Shown here piece by piece: positions 37,354 to 49,408 of a DNA stretch of 64,000 nt. Position 1 is the first letter of the stretch; each line of letters begins with the position of its first letter. The notes beneath the pieces are model-generated. The model ran no database searches and was not told the DNA's origin. It worked only from the letters and a program-made list of their open reading frames with translations. Source of the DNA: Cladocopium goreaui (taxonomy: Eukaryota; Sar; Dinophyceae; Suessiales; Symbiodiniaceae). Both the position numbers and the translations under genes were made by a program. Location: contig CAMXCT020002001.1 of assembly GCA_947184155.2 (NCBI GenBank), positions 762,501 to 826,500 on the forward strand, read 5' to 3'.

Positions 37354-37401
37354 GCAAATCTGCTTGCACAACATGTGCGGGCAGCAGCGAAATTCTCCAA
37401 T
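37354..37401. mobile_element. Half element D
   Basis: GCAAATCTGCTTGCACAACA and GCGGGCAGCAGCGAAATTCT, as in 35162; it ends at a GATA microsatellite. Confidence 0.75.
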
Positions 37402-37542
37402 AGATAGATAGATAGATAGATAGATACATAGATAGATAGGTAATTTGAAAGAGAGAGAGAGAGATAGATAGATAGATAGATAGATACATAGAAGATAGAT
37501 AGGTAGGTAGGTAGATAGTCAGAGAAAGAGAGAAAGAGAGGA
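37402..37542. repeat. (GATA)n, (GA)n and (GTAG)n microsatellites
   Basis: Compound tetranucleotide and dinucleotide array. Confidence 0.95.
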
Positions 37543-37544
37543 GA

Positions 37545-38945
37545 CCTCAAGCACCTTTCAGTCCATCAGTGGCTTCGCTCTGCCATCCCTGATTCACAAC
37601 AACCAAGCTCTCCTATAGGTTTCCTATTTTTGAAACTTCCGCCACCGCCTTGTGCGGTACTACTGGTAGATGGATTTTACAAACATTCACAGTAGAAACA
37701 CCATCCAGAAATGGGGCTACCCCCATTTCTGAAATGAAAAATTCAAATAGTAAACTTGACAAAGCATGGATCTGTTCTAAGTTCTAACATCAGACTGCAA
37801 GCCCTCTTTCAATCCTCTTCCAAAGGTCTGTTTCACTCCCGATAAACAGCGGGCAAGCTCAGCTTCCTCAGCTTCTGGATGGCACCTGCTCCAGCCCATT
37901 CCACACACCGAACCACTCCAGGAAGTTCAACTCGTGCGAGCTCCCTGGAATCCAGGACATCTAAGATCCAAATAGATCCAAGATATCTAAGATATCTAAG
38001 TCAAGTCCTCAAGTCCATCGTTCTTCTTTGCACCAAGTGCCTGACTACAGTGTTTCCAACCATCCAATTGCGTTGTAAATTGCAAGTGACACAAGTGCAG
38101 TGCACATGAGGAGGCCGAGTGAGCCTTGATGTTCGGGCTTCCCAGACAATCACTAAACGATCAGCGCCACAGGTCACAAGCCACCTGGCTCCAGGAAACA
38201 GCTGCAGAAACTCACCAAAGTCGACTTACTCCATACATTATTAAGCAATAATATCAAGAATCTGTTAGAATCTTTGAAAATCTTTAGACATATTTAGAAT
38301 CTCATCTTTGTACCTGTTCATTCGACTTGCACACATCATCATACGATAAGAATTAAAGAATCTTTTAAGATTTCATGTGCCTGTTTCTGTTCATTCGAAT
38401 TTCGCGAAGAAAGGTGATGCTTCTAATGCATGCCATCATGCCCCGACCCCACCATCTCCACACGAAATCTTGGACTTTTTGCAGACCTTCAGGTGACCGA
38501 GGTCACCAACAAGATCACCCCAAGATACTGTGGGGAAGCAAAGTCCCAAAGTCCCAAAGTCCCAAGGGCCCATCTCCATCTCAGCGTCTCACATCCCCAT
38601 CACTCGCCCGTGCCATCGTTGTCGACTTTGGAACATCTGAAAATGGAGATTTTGCAAGGTGCAAATCGGTGCAAATCGGTGCAAAAGGAAGAAAAAACGA
38701 GCCTGGCCTGGTGGCTTCCAAGGACATGGGGAACAACTGTGCATGTCGCTGGACGATCCATGAAAATTCAGGCTGCAATGTGTCAACTTTCGCAATCCCG
38801 GGCCCCATCGGGCCCCATCGGGCCCCATCGCCTCAAGAAATCCAGCCTCTGTCGGTTCCTCTGCAATGATTCATTCGTTACGTCCTTGTACGCTGGACCA
38901 TTTGCACGTTATCCGACTTTATCCAGGTCCAACTGTGGTGAAGGC
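37545..38945. other. No gene recognised; short tandem motifs
   Basis: Contains small tandem repeats (CCCAAAGT x3 near 38540, GCAAATCGGT x2 near 38670, GGGCCCCATC x3 at 38801-38830). Both strands have open frames of 70-200 codons with no recognisable domain. It could hold 3' exons of the helical-repeat gene upstream. Confidence 0.4.
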
Positions 38946-38949
38946 ATGG

Positions 38950-40229
38950 TCAAGTCCCCGTCTGTGTCCAGCGCTCCACAAAATGAGCATATGACCAAGC
39001 AACACAAGCCAGATGTTGGCAGCGGAGACTCTCAACTTTTGAACGCGTAGTCTTTGCAATGCTGCGCAACAACTTCTCATTCTCATGCAAAATCTCTGCA
39101 AAGGACCAAATGAGATTTGATAAATCCTGGGGGTTGTAGTTGTCGCTTGCCTTCATAGCTTCTTCAGCAACTCGCTCGAAGACCTCATGGTTGTGATAGG
39201 AGACTTCAGCCATAGCCCAAACTGAATTCACAGCAGCTTGGATGCTGAATTCCGGCAACAGCCCCAGAACATGTTCAGAAGTCATCTCGAAGAACGTCAA
39301 ATCGTCGTGCTTTACTTTCGCAAAGGCCCAGAGGGTGTTGGATAAGTTTTGGAAAGAAAAATCATCCATCTGCCCCTCTGCAAGCTGTGCAATTTGTCCA
39401 AAGAGTGCATCGTCTCTGCAAAAAAGTCTGGCAAATGCCCAGGCCGTGTTCGCCAAATTTTGCGGATTGAAGATTGCTGCGGTGACGGCAGTGCTCATTT
39501 TTCTTGTTGTCGTCTCAGCCACGGCCCGTTGCAGCTTTGGATCCACCAAAACCAATGTGGCAAAGGCCCAAATGACATTTGAGAGGCCCTGGGGAATGAA
39601 GCCATCCACAGAATCCACAGAGGCCTTTGCCAAAGCAGTAAAGAGTAGACCTCAGAAATCTTCAAGTTGCAAAATCAAAAAAACTTCAAGATGCTTCCAA
39701 AGGCTTCAAGGTTGTAGAAACCACCAGGGAGCTTCATTTGATTTAAGGCATTCTGAAGCATCCCCATCACTTTCCAAGGGAGTTCACAAATGCTCAGAAC
39801 CCAACCTTCACGTACACCACAGGTGGCACAGGCCCAAGCAATCTTGGAGAGCTCTGCAGGCTTGAACTCAGGGATTAAAGGGACAGCTTCTTGGGCTATA
39901 CTGTGCAGCAGTCCTTGCATTCCAAAGATGGCAAAAAAAGGCTGGTTTTCAAATGCTGCGAAAAACAGGCCACTGAGTACCCTCTGGTAAACATACAAAA
40001 AACTATGGTAAATCACCATTTTTCATGGGAAAATCCACTATAAGTTGGCATTTTCAATAGCTATGACTGCCGCGTCCTGAGCATCGCAGGGGCTCCAGTC
40101 GCGCCGTGGACCAGGCCAGATCCGCCAGGTCCCGGGCGGTGAAGCAGCGCAGCAGCAGCTGCTGCTGGATGGGAAGCACCAAGCTTTGAAGGATTGGAGG
40201 TCGCAACCTACCCGACATCACGGAAGATC
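38950..40229 (-). CDS. Helical-repeat organelle RNA-binding protein (HPR/OPR/FASTK-like), exons 40071-40229, 39818-39955, about 38950-39650
   Basis: Three exons join in phase. The protein is a string of helical repeats of about 37 residues with the signature x-L-S/A-N-x-x-W-A-F-A: RDLADLAWSTA, AELSKIAWACA, QGLSNVIWAFA, QNLANTAWAFA, QNLSNTLWAFA, AAVNSVWAMA, QDLSNLIWSFA, HLACVAWSYA. This class (heptatricopeptide/octotricopeptide/FASTK-like, often with a C-terminal RAP domain) binds organelle RNAs; that role is known for the family and inferred here. Intron 1 (39956-40070) is GC-AG and consists mostly of a family A element. Intron 2 (39651-39817) is GT-AG. Exon 1 starts after acceptor TTTTCCCAG, so an upstream exon with the true start is missing. 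The last exon runs open to a TGA at 38950 but may splice near 38966. No RAP domain is visible. Confidence 0.9.
39956..40070 (-). other. GC-AG intron made largely of a family A foldback element
   Basis: The donor is GACGCG/GCAGTC and the acceptor TTTTTCGCAG/CATTTG. Removing these 115 bases joins GRAF-ENQP in phase within the repeat protein. The element spans 39978-40064, about three quarters of the intron. Confidence 0.85.
39978..40064. mobile_element. Family A element occupying most of an intron
   Basis: TACCCTCTGGTAAACATAC left end, interior CACCATTTTTCATGGGAAAA and TTTTCAATAGCTATG. The last 18 or so bases of the right arm are missing, and exon sequence begins at 40071. It lies inside the intron 39956-40070 of the helical-repeat gene. 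Confidence 0.9.
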
Positions 40230-41999
40230 CTGGGAAAAGAAATTGAGAAATTGAGAAAAATTATGGGAACTTGAAAATATGTGAAAATGGAAGTGATGAT
40301 TGTTTGGGAGAAACGCTTGGATGTGTTGGGGAGGGTCGATCTTTCCGGTTCTGAAGCATGATGGGATCACACAAGTGGGAGAAAAAGGAGCAAAGTAGTC
40401 AAAATAGTACAGGGGGAACAAAAACAGCCTACATCTTTGAGAGATTTTGATCATCCTGAGATAATCCAGCAAAAGTATCCAAAAGTTGCGACCCCTTGGC
40501 ACGCTGTCTATCCGAATGCCAAGCCCACAGAGTCGGTGGTCGGTCAGGCCTGGCTCTGGCAAAACAGAGTGGGACCTTCTGCAAACACCGTGTGCTCAGC
40601 AAGGCGCCTCGAGTCTCGAGTTTCTTTGGGTTCGGAGTACTAATTGACTTGGGTGGATGAAGAGCATCGGTAGTATCCTTTCTCAACTGGGAAGACTTGG
40701 AACGCTGAATACCATCAAAAGAAAAAAACGGCCACTCCGAGAAGATCCGGCAAGTGACTGTGCTGGTCTAGAGCTGGCAGCACGGCATTCCAAATCGAAC
40801 GGTCCCGCACATGCAGCTTGGCTAAACACAGCAAGATCTCTGAAACCTCAAAAACGAGATCAGCACGACAGTACAGGACTTGAGACATACCATAAGTTGT
40901 GTGTCATCCTGTGGTTGAAAGGCTCGTACTTCAAAAGGGGCTAAGGATGGAAAGGCAAAACAAGGCCTGGCAACTTTTCTGCTTTGTCACTTCCCACACG
41001 AGAATACTACAACTGTGCTGCCCTATCTGCATTTGCCCTCCAAGTGGATCCAAATTAACAGCAAACATCACAAAACCACTCGGCCAAAGAACCTCCTCGG
41101 CTGTATGAGTCTTGCTGTTCAAGAAATCCCGCAGCTGCAAGCTATCCTGCCCCGGGGAACGAAGTTGCTGGGGCAAAGCCATTTAACTTGGTAACAAGTC
41201 AAGAGCTCAAGGAGTGCTATGGCAGCTATGACGGCCTGGTTGCATGTCAGAGCCTTCCGAGATTCCAGCAGCCTCTGTAGCCTGACGACTGCGTCAAGTC
41301 ATGAATGCCATGCCAACGGATGGTGTCAGTTCATAATCCAAAGATATCCCAAGGATGACCAAGGATGAAACAGGCTCTCAAAGTTCTGAGAGAACGCCTG
41401 GCTCTTTTTATGCAACATTATTTTGTGGTTCGATAAAGGGGACTTGTGGATCCTGTCCACTGGCGACCACGCCGGGAACAGAGTGAGCGCCTGCGGATTG
41501 CTCCAGGGAATGACTTCATCGGCGAGCCTCCCCTTCCATCCGGCTCGGCTCCTTCCTCAGAACGTCAGACACGTGCCACTGCCGTGCCATGGACGACTTG
41601 TAATTTTCGACTCTGGTTTTGACCCAAGACTCCAGGCCCGAATCGCAGATGCTGGCACAGGGGTCAGTCACATGGGGCACTGCGCAAGTTTGGTGAGGCA
41701 ACTCCTTTGCTTGAGCCAAAAGCAAAGTCACACTCAAAATCCATCAGAATCCGCAACAAAACCTCTATGGCACTCCCAGAAATGTCGATCACTTGATCTG
41801 GATCTCAAGACTTTGTGACATGCTTCGCCTGGAGTCGAATGTCGCACTGCAGGACCAGACCTGGCACAAATGGGCATCTGATTGTCGAACATGTCCAGTA
41901 CCTTTTTCTCAGAAGTATCGCAATTGCAGAGATGTCACATTCATCATATATTGATCATATATTGATCATATATTGATAGATATATAGAAAGAGAGAGAG

Positions 42000-42062
<63 letters not shown>

Positions 42063-42300
42063 AAGAAAGAGAGATTGTCCATCTCACCTGAAGTGCGTCC
42101 CTCATTATGCCCATTCGCTGCAGAAAAAAAATTGCACTTGTTTTATTGCCAAGTTAAGCCTCGAGTCATCCCTCTTGGAGAACTGTTTTTTCGACGACAA
42201 CAGATTGATGATTGATCATCATGTTCCCCGTTAAAATTGCTATACTAACCCACCCACATGTTGCAAGGGGGCCACGGCAATCGAATCCAGCCAGAAAGGC
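40230..42300. other. No clear gene; possible exons
   Basis: Minus-strand open stretches at 40440-40640 and 41500-41740 have coding-like composition but no recognisable domain or secured splice sites. A (GAAA)n microsatellite lies at 41985-42075, preceded by three copies of ATATTGATC. Confidence 0.4.
41985..42075. repeat. (GA)n/(GAAA)n microsatellite
   Basis: Purine-only array of GAAA and GAGA units. Confidence 0.95.
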
Positions 42301-42372
42301 CGCTCCATTGTGACCCTTGTAGCTACCAAGAAGTTCACCGTCAGGAAAACTCCAAACACAAACAATTTTGTC
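42301..42372 (-). CDS. WD40-repeat protein exon
   Basis: Exactly 24 codons: DKIVCVWSFPDGELLGSYKG then HNGA. This is the strand d-a junction of a WD40 repeat (V-W-S...G-H-N-G-A). The acceptor is ACTCTCAG and the donor is a GC type (GGAGCG/GCCTTT). It joins logically after the exon at 42971. WD40 propellers are protein-interaction scaffolds; which protein this is cannot be said. Confidence 0.75.
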
Positions 42373-42911
42373 CTGAGAGTCACTGGGTTTATTCAAAAAT
42401 CTACAGGATCCCACAAAATGATCCACTAACAATAGGGTTTCCTGCAAGGGTTCTCCAATTCTGGAGATGGCATCAATGGATTGGCTTATGAATTTCTTGC
42501 AATCGGAAACCTTGGTAATCTTAAACCGCAAAAAGAAGTGTTTGGTTTCCTGTATCGCATCGATAAACCAATTCTGTGATGGAAGGAACGGTGCACTTGA
42601 CACATGGACTTGCACTCAGCTGAGAGAAATATGCTAAAGTTTTCGGCAGTTCCATGATGTCTATGAAAACACAAATGTGTGTTCAAACAAAATGGCGCGG
42701 CCCACAGGATCTATTTCGATCCATGTCAGTTGAACACCGTGAGAACTTTACTCAGTCACTGATTTTTGCTGAATATTACGGCTAACTTATTCAACCTCTT
42801 CAACTGGAGACTCAAAAAGGGTGCCTTCACGCAATCTATCGCATATTTGGGCACATGATCTCTGCGTCGCGTCTTGGGGCAACTGGTGAAACGTTCAAGG
42901 CTGCGTGTTCC

Positions 42912-42971
42912 CCCGTCCTTGCCACAGGAAAAGAGAAGGTTGCTCTCGCTGTTGAAGGTGAGAAAGGTGAC
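42912..42971 (-). CDS. WD40-repeat protein exon
   Basis: Encodes VTFLTFNSESNLLFSCGKDG, the b-c strands of a WD40 repeat ending in the typical GKDG turn. The acceptor is ATTGTCCAG; the donor near 42912 is not resolved (a run of G). The following exon at 42372 supplies the expected next strand. Confidence 0.7.
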
Positions 42972-45685
42972 CTGGACAATCAGAACACACAAAAACAAAC
43001 TACGTCCCCTCTTAAAATCCTCAAGTTTATTGATATCTGCTGGAAGTAAATTTGGATCATGATTCATGAGGTGTATATATATATATACAGGTATATAAAC
43101 TGAGGTGAACAATCCTTGCAGCCAGACTTCCAGACCTCTCCGCCCAAGGTTGAGCTCTCCAGGATGCAGTTCTTTGTTACATCTAAGTTCTAATCATCAC
43201 CAAATCTATAAATCTGACATAATCCGATTGATGACAACTGTCCCACTTGGCGACCAGTTTTCGACCAGTAACTGGTCGCTCATGACCATGAAGAGTAGGG
43301 CCCTGGTCTCGCCCATCCCGCCTCAGCCAAAATGGATTTCATTCATTGGAAATATCATGGAATATGTGTATGTATGTATGTATGTATGTATGTATGTATG
43401 TATGTATGTATGTATGAATGTATTATACGTAGTGGGAATCAAACTAAATTCCAATATATCATGGCTGATTAGTTGGGACATCTCATCATATTCACTGGAA
43501 TTTAAACCCAGTCACTGTATGCAAGGATAAAGAGTTGGTACACTGGTACACTTCACAAGGGACTCACATCAACTCTGCATCCATTGTGAATCAAGAGCTC
43601 AGCTCCCAAAGGGCAACTGCCTTTGGCTAATGTGGAAACGACAGTTGGCCCATGCATTTCGGATCGGTGTCCGACGCTGATCTGCTGGCTGAAGCAGCCA
43701 CACGCTCAGCTGGCCCTCCATCGGTTTCGTCCTGGCTCAAGATCCACGGTTTTTTTTGTCACGTCATAAAGTCATAACCTTTTTTGTGATTCAATGGTCA
43801 AGACTGATCCCATTCCTCCAAGTGTGAATTCCTCCCCCCTTGGCCCCAAAAAAGATTAGATCCAACACCAAACCAGGTGTTCTGGGGGCTTTTGTTTTTC
43901 TGTTAGAGGCATGGGATTATACCCCTATCATCCAATTGTATTGCGAGTACTTCCCATTGCAATCCCATTAAATAGCAATCCTCGGAAAGATGCCGAAAAG
44001 CTGGAAATCCCTTTCAATTATGAGGCAAGCATCGAACTACCATCCTGGAAATATCTCTTCGACATCTTTCTGGAGGGTTGCTATATTTATTGTAACCTCA
44101 TCCCCCCAACATTAAACACGCTCTAGATGGGTCCCAATATATGTAAATCCCTGACGAACCACGGTTTCTGGCGGGTGTTTCATATTAGGAAGGGATTATA
44201 ACACCACAGTTTGGGGTGGGCACCAAAAAAAACACTATAGTTACATTAGTAGCACTATATGATCATAATCATAATCCTTAGTTATAGCACTAATAGTTAC
44301 ATTTATAGTCCTGAATTACAGTACTATGACTAACCACAATCATAATCATAATCCTTAACTATAGTCATATCCATATCACTATAATGATTGTAATTGTAAC
44401 CCCACCATGATTTTGGCGCATCGCCTGCTTCTTCAGCACTAAGGGCTCTCCATTCCGCCGTGGCTGCCACATTTCCTTGGGCTTCGCCTGCAGCATGGGT
44501 CCCCAATATTAATAAAAATTGGTGAATCATGGTTACCAGATTCTGTTCCTTGGCTGTTGATTGCAGGCTGCATGCATTCTCCATGCCAAATTTTGCCTAC
44601 ATGCCTAGGTCAGTCTACAATGGTGAAAAATGACAGGCTCATCGGTCGCCCAATGAGCCAGTCCAAGATAGAGAAGAAGCTTTGCATTTTATCACTTCAC
44701 ATTTAGCTTGAAGCGTTTCAAATCACTTTGGGAATGGATGGGGTGGGACTGGGAGTGGGAACGGGAATTGAAAGGATGAACGGATGGAATGGATGGATGG
44801 CTGGAACGGATGATAAAAGTCAAACGAAACTTTTATCAACTGAATTTGAACCGTATTTTTTTCAAGTTGAACCACTCACATTAATAGTATCATATTATGA
44901 TATTATGTAATTAACGGTGTGTGTTAGTTGACAAGACCTGCTAAAATGTGAAACATCCAAATGCATTTGAAACATCCAAGTGCCATGATACCGTTTTTCT
45001 TTGCAGATCAAAAAAATCGAAGGTTGTGAATGTAATGCTTGAAGTTCCGATTGAAGAAAATCGATCCAGACAATCCAAAGAAATGATAGTTTATTGCGGC
45101 TCACAACACTCTTGTTCATCAGGGGATGGTAGTAGGTCTTGATCAAAATCCAGCAGGGTATGTACAGTGATGTCCCGTCCCAAGCTGGAGGCTCATACCA
45201 TGATGTGTACTGATATACTGGTGACTTCTTACCTACAAGACATTCGCGAACTTGGAATACACAACTTGAATAGAATATTGCGCGTGAATAGAGAAACCGA
45301 CGCCTAAAGATCAAAAAAGAAACGGGTATTTGATTTGAGTTATTTCTTGTTTTTCTTGTGTTTTTTGGTGTTTGTTTTGATGTTTGTTGTGCGTTCTCAT
45401 ATATGTTGTTATTTAGTGGTATGATTTCTATGGTGTAAGTTCATGTTCACTGTTGTGATTTACATTACAAATTGTTCTGCATGCTGGGGGCAAGACATTG
45501 TGTTTGCTCGGTCCTGACTCCCCTACCCGCAACATGTTGCAACTTTAATCATTCGTGCATAAATCGTACATGAGATGATCTCTGGCTGCAGCGCTCAGAC
45601 CAAGATGACTCAGAGATATGAATGGCGACACCTTCTTTTTTCGAAGACGCGCTGAACGTCACAGAATGACTGAGGCTACCTCAGG
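42972..45685. other. No secure gene
   Basis: Holds a (TATG)n microsatellite (43369-43418). A GC-rich island at 44410-44510 reads EAQGNVAATAEWRALSAEEA on the minus strand after acceptor CTGCAG, and may be an exon. Otherwise AT-rich sequence without visible genes. Confidence 0.4.
43369..43418. repeat. (TATG)n microsatellite
   Basis: About twelve TATG units. Confidence 0.97.
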
Positions 45686-46163
45686 TTACTGTATTTTGTG
45701 TGCCGCAGCTGCGCTGCCAGTGTCTGGCGGTTGCCTCTGCGCTAAATTCTTCAGAAAACCCTTCACAGCTGACGTTTGCATTTTGGGCCGTTTCGCAATT
45801 GCTGCTTCCAACAAAGGCATGTTCTTCTGGAGCGTCTCATCTGTCATGTTGGCAACTGGATCATTGAAGTCTAAATGTTCATAGTCCAGGTACCTCCCTG
45901 GGATCCTGTACTGATGGATGCTTGCAAGCTTTGGATCCACTTTCATAAGCCTTGAACTGTGTAAGGGAGTCGATCGAGGTTCGATAGTCGTTGTCAATGT
46001 TTATGAACTGCTTCGGCGCTCCTTGGCTGGGAACCCAGTGATGAGATGAAATCTCAAAGGTGTCGGGACGTGCTCGTGCAAAACGAACACTTGGAACTTC
46101 AAGACCGGCAATTTTGGCCTCCAATTTTTTTCCAAAACGAAGTAAAACCAAGAAAGCAAACAT
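45686..46163 (-). CDS. Unknown protein, 3' exon(s) with stop
   Basis: Two overlapping minus frames look coding. The upstream one contains VRFARARPDTFEISSHHW and PKQFINIDNDYRTSIDSLTQ. The downstream one contains GRYLDYEHLDFNDPVANMTD and KGFLKNLAQRQPPDTG, ending in TAA at 45686. The frame change at about 45930-45960 must be an intron or frameshift; the junction is not resolved. No family recognised. Confidence 0.55.
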
Positions 46164-47025
46164 CCAAATACACTCTTGCTACTGCAATTTTAATTGTAAA
46201 ATAGTTGGCACTTAACTGTGATTCACCAAAAGGAAATGAAACGATTTTTTGCTGATGAATTTGACATAATTTGAGCCCTTGCCTTGCTCTTTCAAGATGT
46301 GGCCCCCATCGAAATACTTCACTTCACCCGGGATCACCAGATACTCATCCATCCATGCTTGTTGCGAGCCATTTTGCATGATTCATTATGCCGTATATGC
46401 AATCATTCATGAAGTGCCCTTGACGAGCCATCTCGAGCGGGTGAAAAAACTGGAAATGAACCCTGCTTGCAATGCAAGCATCAAGATAGGGTTTCATAAG
46501 ATCAATTGCAACCTAATCGGTGCCTTCGAAGGTGTAAATTAAGAAGTGCTCCAGACCATGCATAGAGGACCACCCCATCCATTCGACCCATTGATTGACA
46601 AGGCCACTAAGAGGCCGTCTTAGCCGGTTCTGTCTAGTGGTTTTTGGAGGAACATAGAAAACGTCTCGGACACATGCCATCGTCTTGCGCTGCCTGAAAC
46701 CAACTCGACAAGTTATTATCTTCTTTGTTGACTTTGGGAATCAGATACGCAGTTGCAGTTTGTTCAATTATGCAAATAATGTGCGTCTCTTGATACACTG
46801 AAAAGCGGCTGCAATTTTTGAACTGCAAGAGATAGGGTGAGCACAATTGCGCATGTCATGTGTGAAACTTGCAGGGGCCACGCTGGGCGATGTTTTTTTT
46901 CTAACATGTTAGCACCCCGCTTCAGGTGGTGGTCCACAGTTTTGGCATACTGTGATGTCCACCTGCCTCTACTTATTGCTACAACCAGCTATTGGGCCTC
47001 AGCACGGAACATGGCACGGCACATG
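46164..47025. other. No secure gene
   Basis: Includes a repeat (46794-46890) shared with 51213-51335. No reading frame is convincing. Confidence 0.4.
46794..46890. repeat. Dispersed repeat G, copy 1
   Basis: GATACACTGAAAAGCGGC...TTGCGCATGTCATGTGTGAA...GGCCACGCTGGGC; matches 51213-51335. Confidence 0.85.
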
Positions 47026-47059
47026 TTATGTGGACATGTAGGATTTGTGAATCAAGTCA

Positions 47060-47376
47060 GGCGTTTTCTTCGGGTCAATTATTCCGCGCGCGGGAATTGG
47101 ACCGCTTCTACTACAGGTCAGGAATTCTTCAAGGTTTTTCACAGGCACCAGATCCATGAAAGAAACCATGGGTCCTAGATAGCCCCGTGTCATAGGCGAT
47201 ATCTCGGAGGTCATACACATGCACAAGAAGTGAAACTGGATCCGTCCAGGAAAAACATGTATGGCGGCAACCTTGGAACACCCAGTAAACATCAGCTTTG
47301 GATGCATATGACTGGCCATTGGCTTCATGTAGGGGTATGCTGTTCCTTTTTGAGGTTCTTGAGTAGGAGTTTTCAC
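47060..47376 (-). CDS. Unknown coding segment
   Basis: The minus-strand frame with KPMASHMHPKLMFTGCSKVA and PMVSFMDLVPVKNLEEFLT has a composition like its neighbours. The ends are not resolved. It could be a 3' exon of the gene at 47770-49290. Confidence 0.35.
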
Positions 47377-47769
47377 CTCTCCAGTCTTGGGAGATCTCAG
47401 CCGCTGGTGATTTCCTGGTCAAAATTCTCTACGGACCGATGCTCGCGGGATTGGTGTCTCGATGTGCACGATTGACATGCAAGGCATGCTCTCAATTGTT
47501 CCGAAAAGAAAGTTCGCACACCAGCGATATCAAAATTCAACTTTTGCCATTTTCCCTGACCACTTTTGGATTTGCGCCTCAAATTTGGACAGCCCTATGT
47601 GCGTTTCTTCATAAATTCCGGTCCCTCAGCTTTTGACCGGTTTTTTGGTTCGCAGATCTTGGAGCCCCCTTTTTGTTTCCATATGTTGGCAATGCGTCTA
47701 TCAGATCATCAGGCTCAATGGTTCTTGAATCTGAGCCTTTCTTTTCATTCTTTGTTGCGCTCATTCGGC

Positions 47770-48010
47770 TTTCCCTTGTGGGGGGTAAACACGAAGCCCG
47801 ATTTGACCTGGCGTTTAAGCTCCATGATGCCTTTTGGGGGTATTGAAGTTGATCCTTTTCTAGATGATCCATGCAGTTTCAGACTGTCCTTGGTGAGTCG
47901 AATGCCATATCTTGAGTTTCTGCCCGTCAGCAACTCCAAGGTGTGCAGCTTGATCCTCTGAGTGACGCCGGTCTGTGCTTCAATCAACTGTTTTCCAGTC
48001 CAGATTACTT
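47770..48010 (-). CDS. Unknown coding segment
   Basis: The minus frame encodes LIEAQTGVTQRIKLHTLELL and YGIRLTKDSLKLHGSSRKGS, basic and protein-like, with no frame of similar quality on the plus strand. Splice ends not set. Confidence 0.42.
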
Positions 48011-48419
48011 GCATCGGTGAGGATGTCAACCCGCTTTGCTCAACCAGCTCTTGGTCTCCGATGTTTCAGAACATATCTGCCATCAAAGGTTCTGACTATT
48101 CAAAAAAAATGTACATGTTTGACAGGTCCTTGGATGATCTCATGACATCCGTCGTCATCGTTTGTTCACCTACACTAATTGGATGACTCCAATCTGGACC
48201 CAAGCCCTGTTCATCATCGCATCTTCCAACTCACGACAATTTGTTTCTGGGAGAATGGAAGCGGCAATTCCCTAGACACAAAGGCATCCCTGGGCCATCA
48301 AAACTGCATGAGCACATGGGCCCAATTCCCGTTTGGATTCAATGATGTGCTGGATGTCGTCGCGTGTTAGCCAGTGATACTCCCTCCAGAAGAGAGGTCA
48401 GTTTGACCTGCGGTACCAC

Positions 48420-48600
48420 AAATTTGCCATTTTGGATTTGGACTTGTTGATTTGGGTGGGAAAACACCAAGTCGCTTCAGTTGTGTTTGTCTTCTTTTTT
48501 GTCGGAAAACCCTCTGCATCCGGGTTGTATCAACTCTATACTGAACCCTAATTGGGCGCAGGAGTTGGATGGGCCGGTGGTCTTTCAGATTCGGAACCTG
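48420..48600 (-). CDS. Unknown coding segment, basic
   Basis: Minus frame with DHRPIQLLRPIRVQYRVD and RMQRVFRQKRRQTQLKRLG. The Arg-rich composition may be nucleic-acid binding, but this is only inference from charge. Confidence 0.38.
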
Positions 48601-48689
48601 ATTCAATGTGTGTCCTGGGTGGCCATGAAAGCTTCTGCTGTCTGCGTGGCTCGGTGAAAGTCAATGCCTAAAGACAGCTTTGATTTTGC

Positions 48690-49290
48690 CTTTCAAAGCC
48701 TGTTTCCAATCCATGCAATACCGCAGAACTGCAAAAAAAAACTGGGATACTGCCTTCCAATTCACCTGCTGGCATGGGTTCTGTTTTCTGATTTGAGGCT
48801 GTGCCTTGTCGATGCATGTCTTCATCATGGGCGATGATGAGATATACATATATATATATATATATACGGATCATCTTCCCCAAACCAAGATCAATGTGAA
48901 ATTGAATCCATCCCCAATGTCCATTCCCATAAATGGCATCACGTTGGGTTGCTCATACAACAGAACTTCATCAATAGTCATGAACGGCAAGTTTACAAAA
49001 TGGCACTTTTTTTATCAACCTTCCAATTGAACACAACCATGTCAGACATCTCCTAAACCAATGTCCTGAAGAAGTTCAGTGATGCAGCATTTAAATTGAT
49101 GGAACTGAAACCTATCAAAGTCGGGACCCATCTTCGTCCCTGCAGGTTCATGCTCCTCCGGGCGTGCATCCCAGTTTTCAGTTGGCGACAGTGACACGCA
49201 GAAAAATACAGCTTCCCCATGTTTGGTTGGATCTCACCTTGGTGTCTCGGAAAATAAGCGTGGCAGGAGGAATCTAAGCTCCATATTCTC
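48690..49290 (-). CDS. Unknown gene, exons 49238-about 49290, 49048-49139, 48690-48819
   Basis: The first segment ends in CHAYFPRHQ with a consensus donor (CCAAG/GTGAGAT). The second, after CTGCAG, encodes TKMGPDFDRFQFHQFKCC and ITELLQDIGLGD. The third encodes TCIDKAQPQIRKQNPCQQVN and AVLRYCMDWKQALK, with a GC donor (GAAAG/GCAAAA). All three join in phase. No family recognised. It may be part of the gene ending at 49409. Confidence 0.5.
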
Positions 49291-49408
49291 AAAATATCTC
49301 CCATCCCCAGTGGCGTGCAAGGAACAATTCAAAGAATCTCGTCCCATGTGGGACCAGAATAGTATCCAAAAAAAGACCACGAAAAGTCCGAACCTCTACA
49401 AATGGGCG

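Noticed and set aside
42550..42612. Extra WD40-gene exon (NWFIDAIQETKHFFLRFK)
   Set aside because: The exon at 42912-42971 continues naturally into 42301-42372, and this segment would interrupt a WD40 repeat.
44400..44510. Island resembling the LOG GGGPG exon (GACCCATGCTGCAG, GCCCAAGGAAA)
   Set aside because: The similarity is short, and the frame does not yield the family motif.
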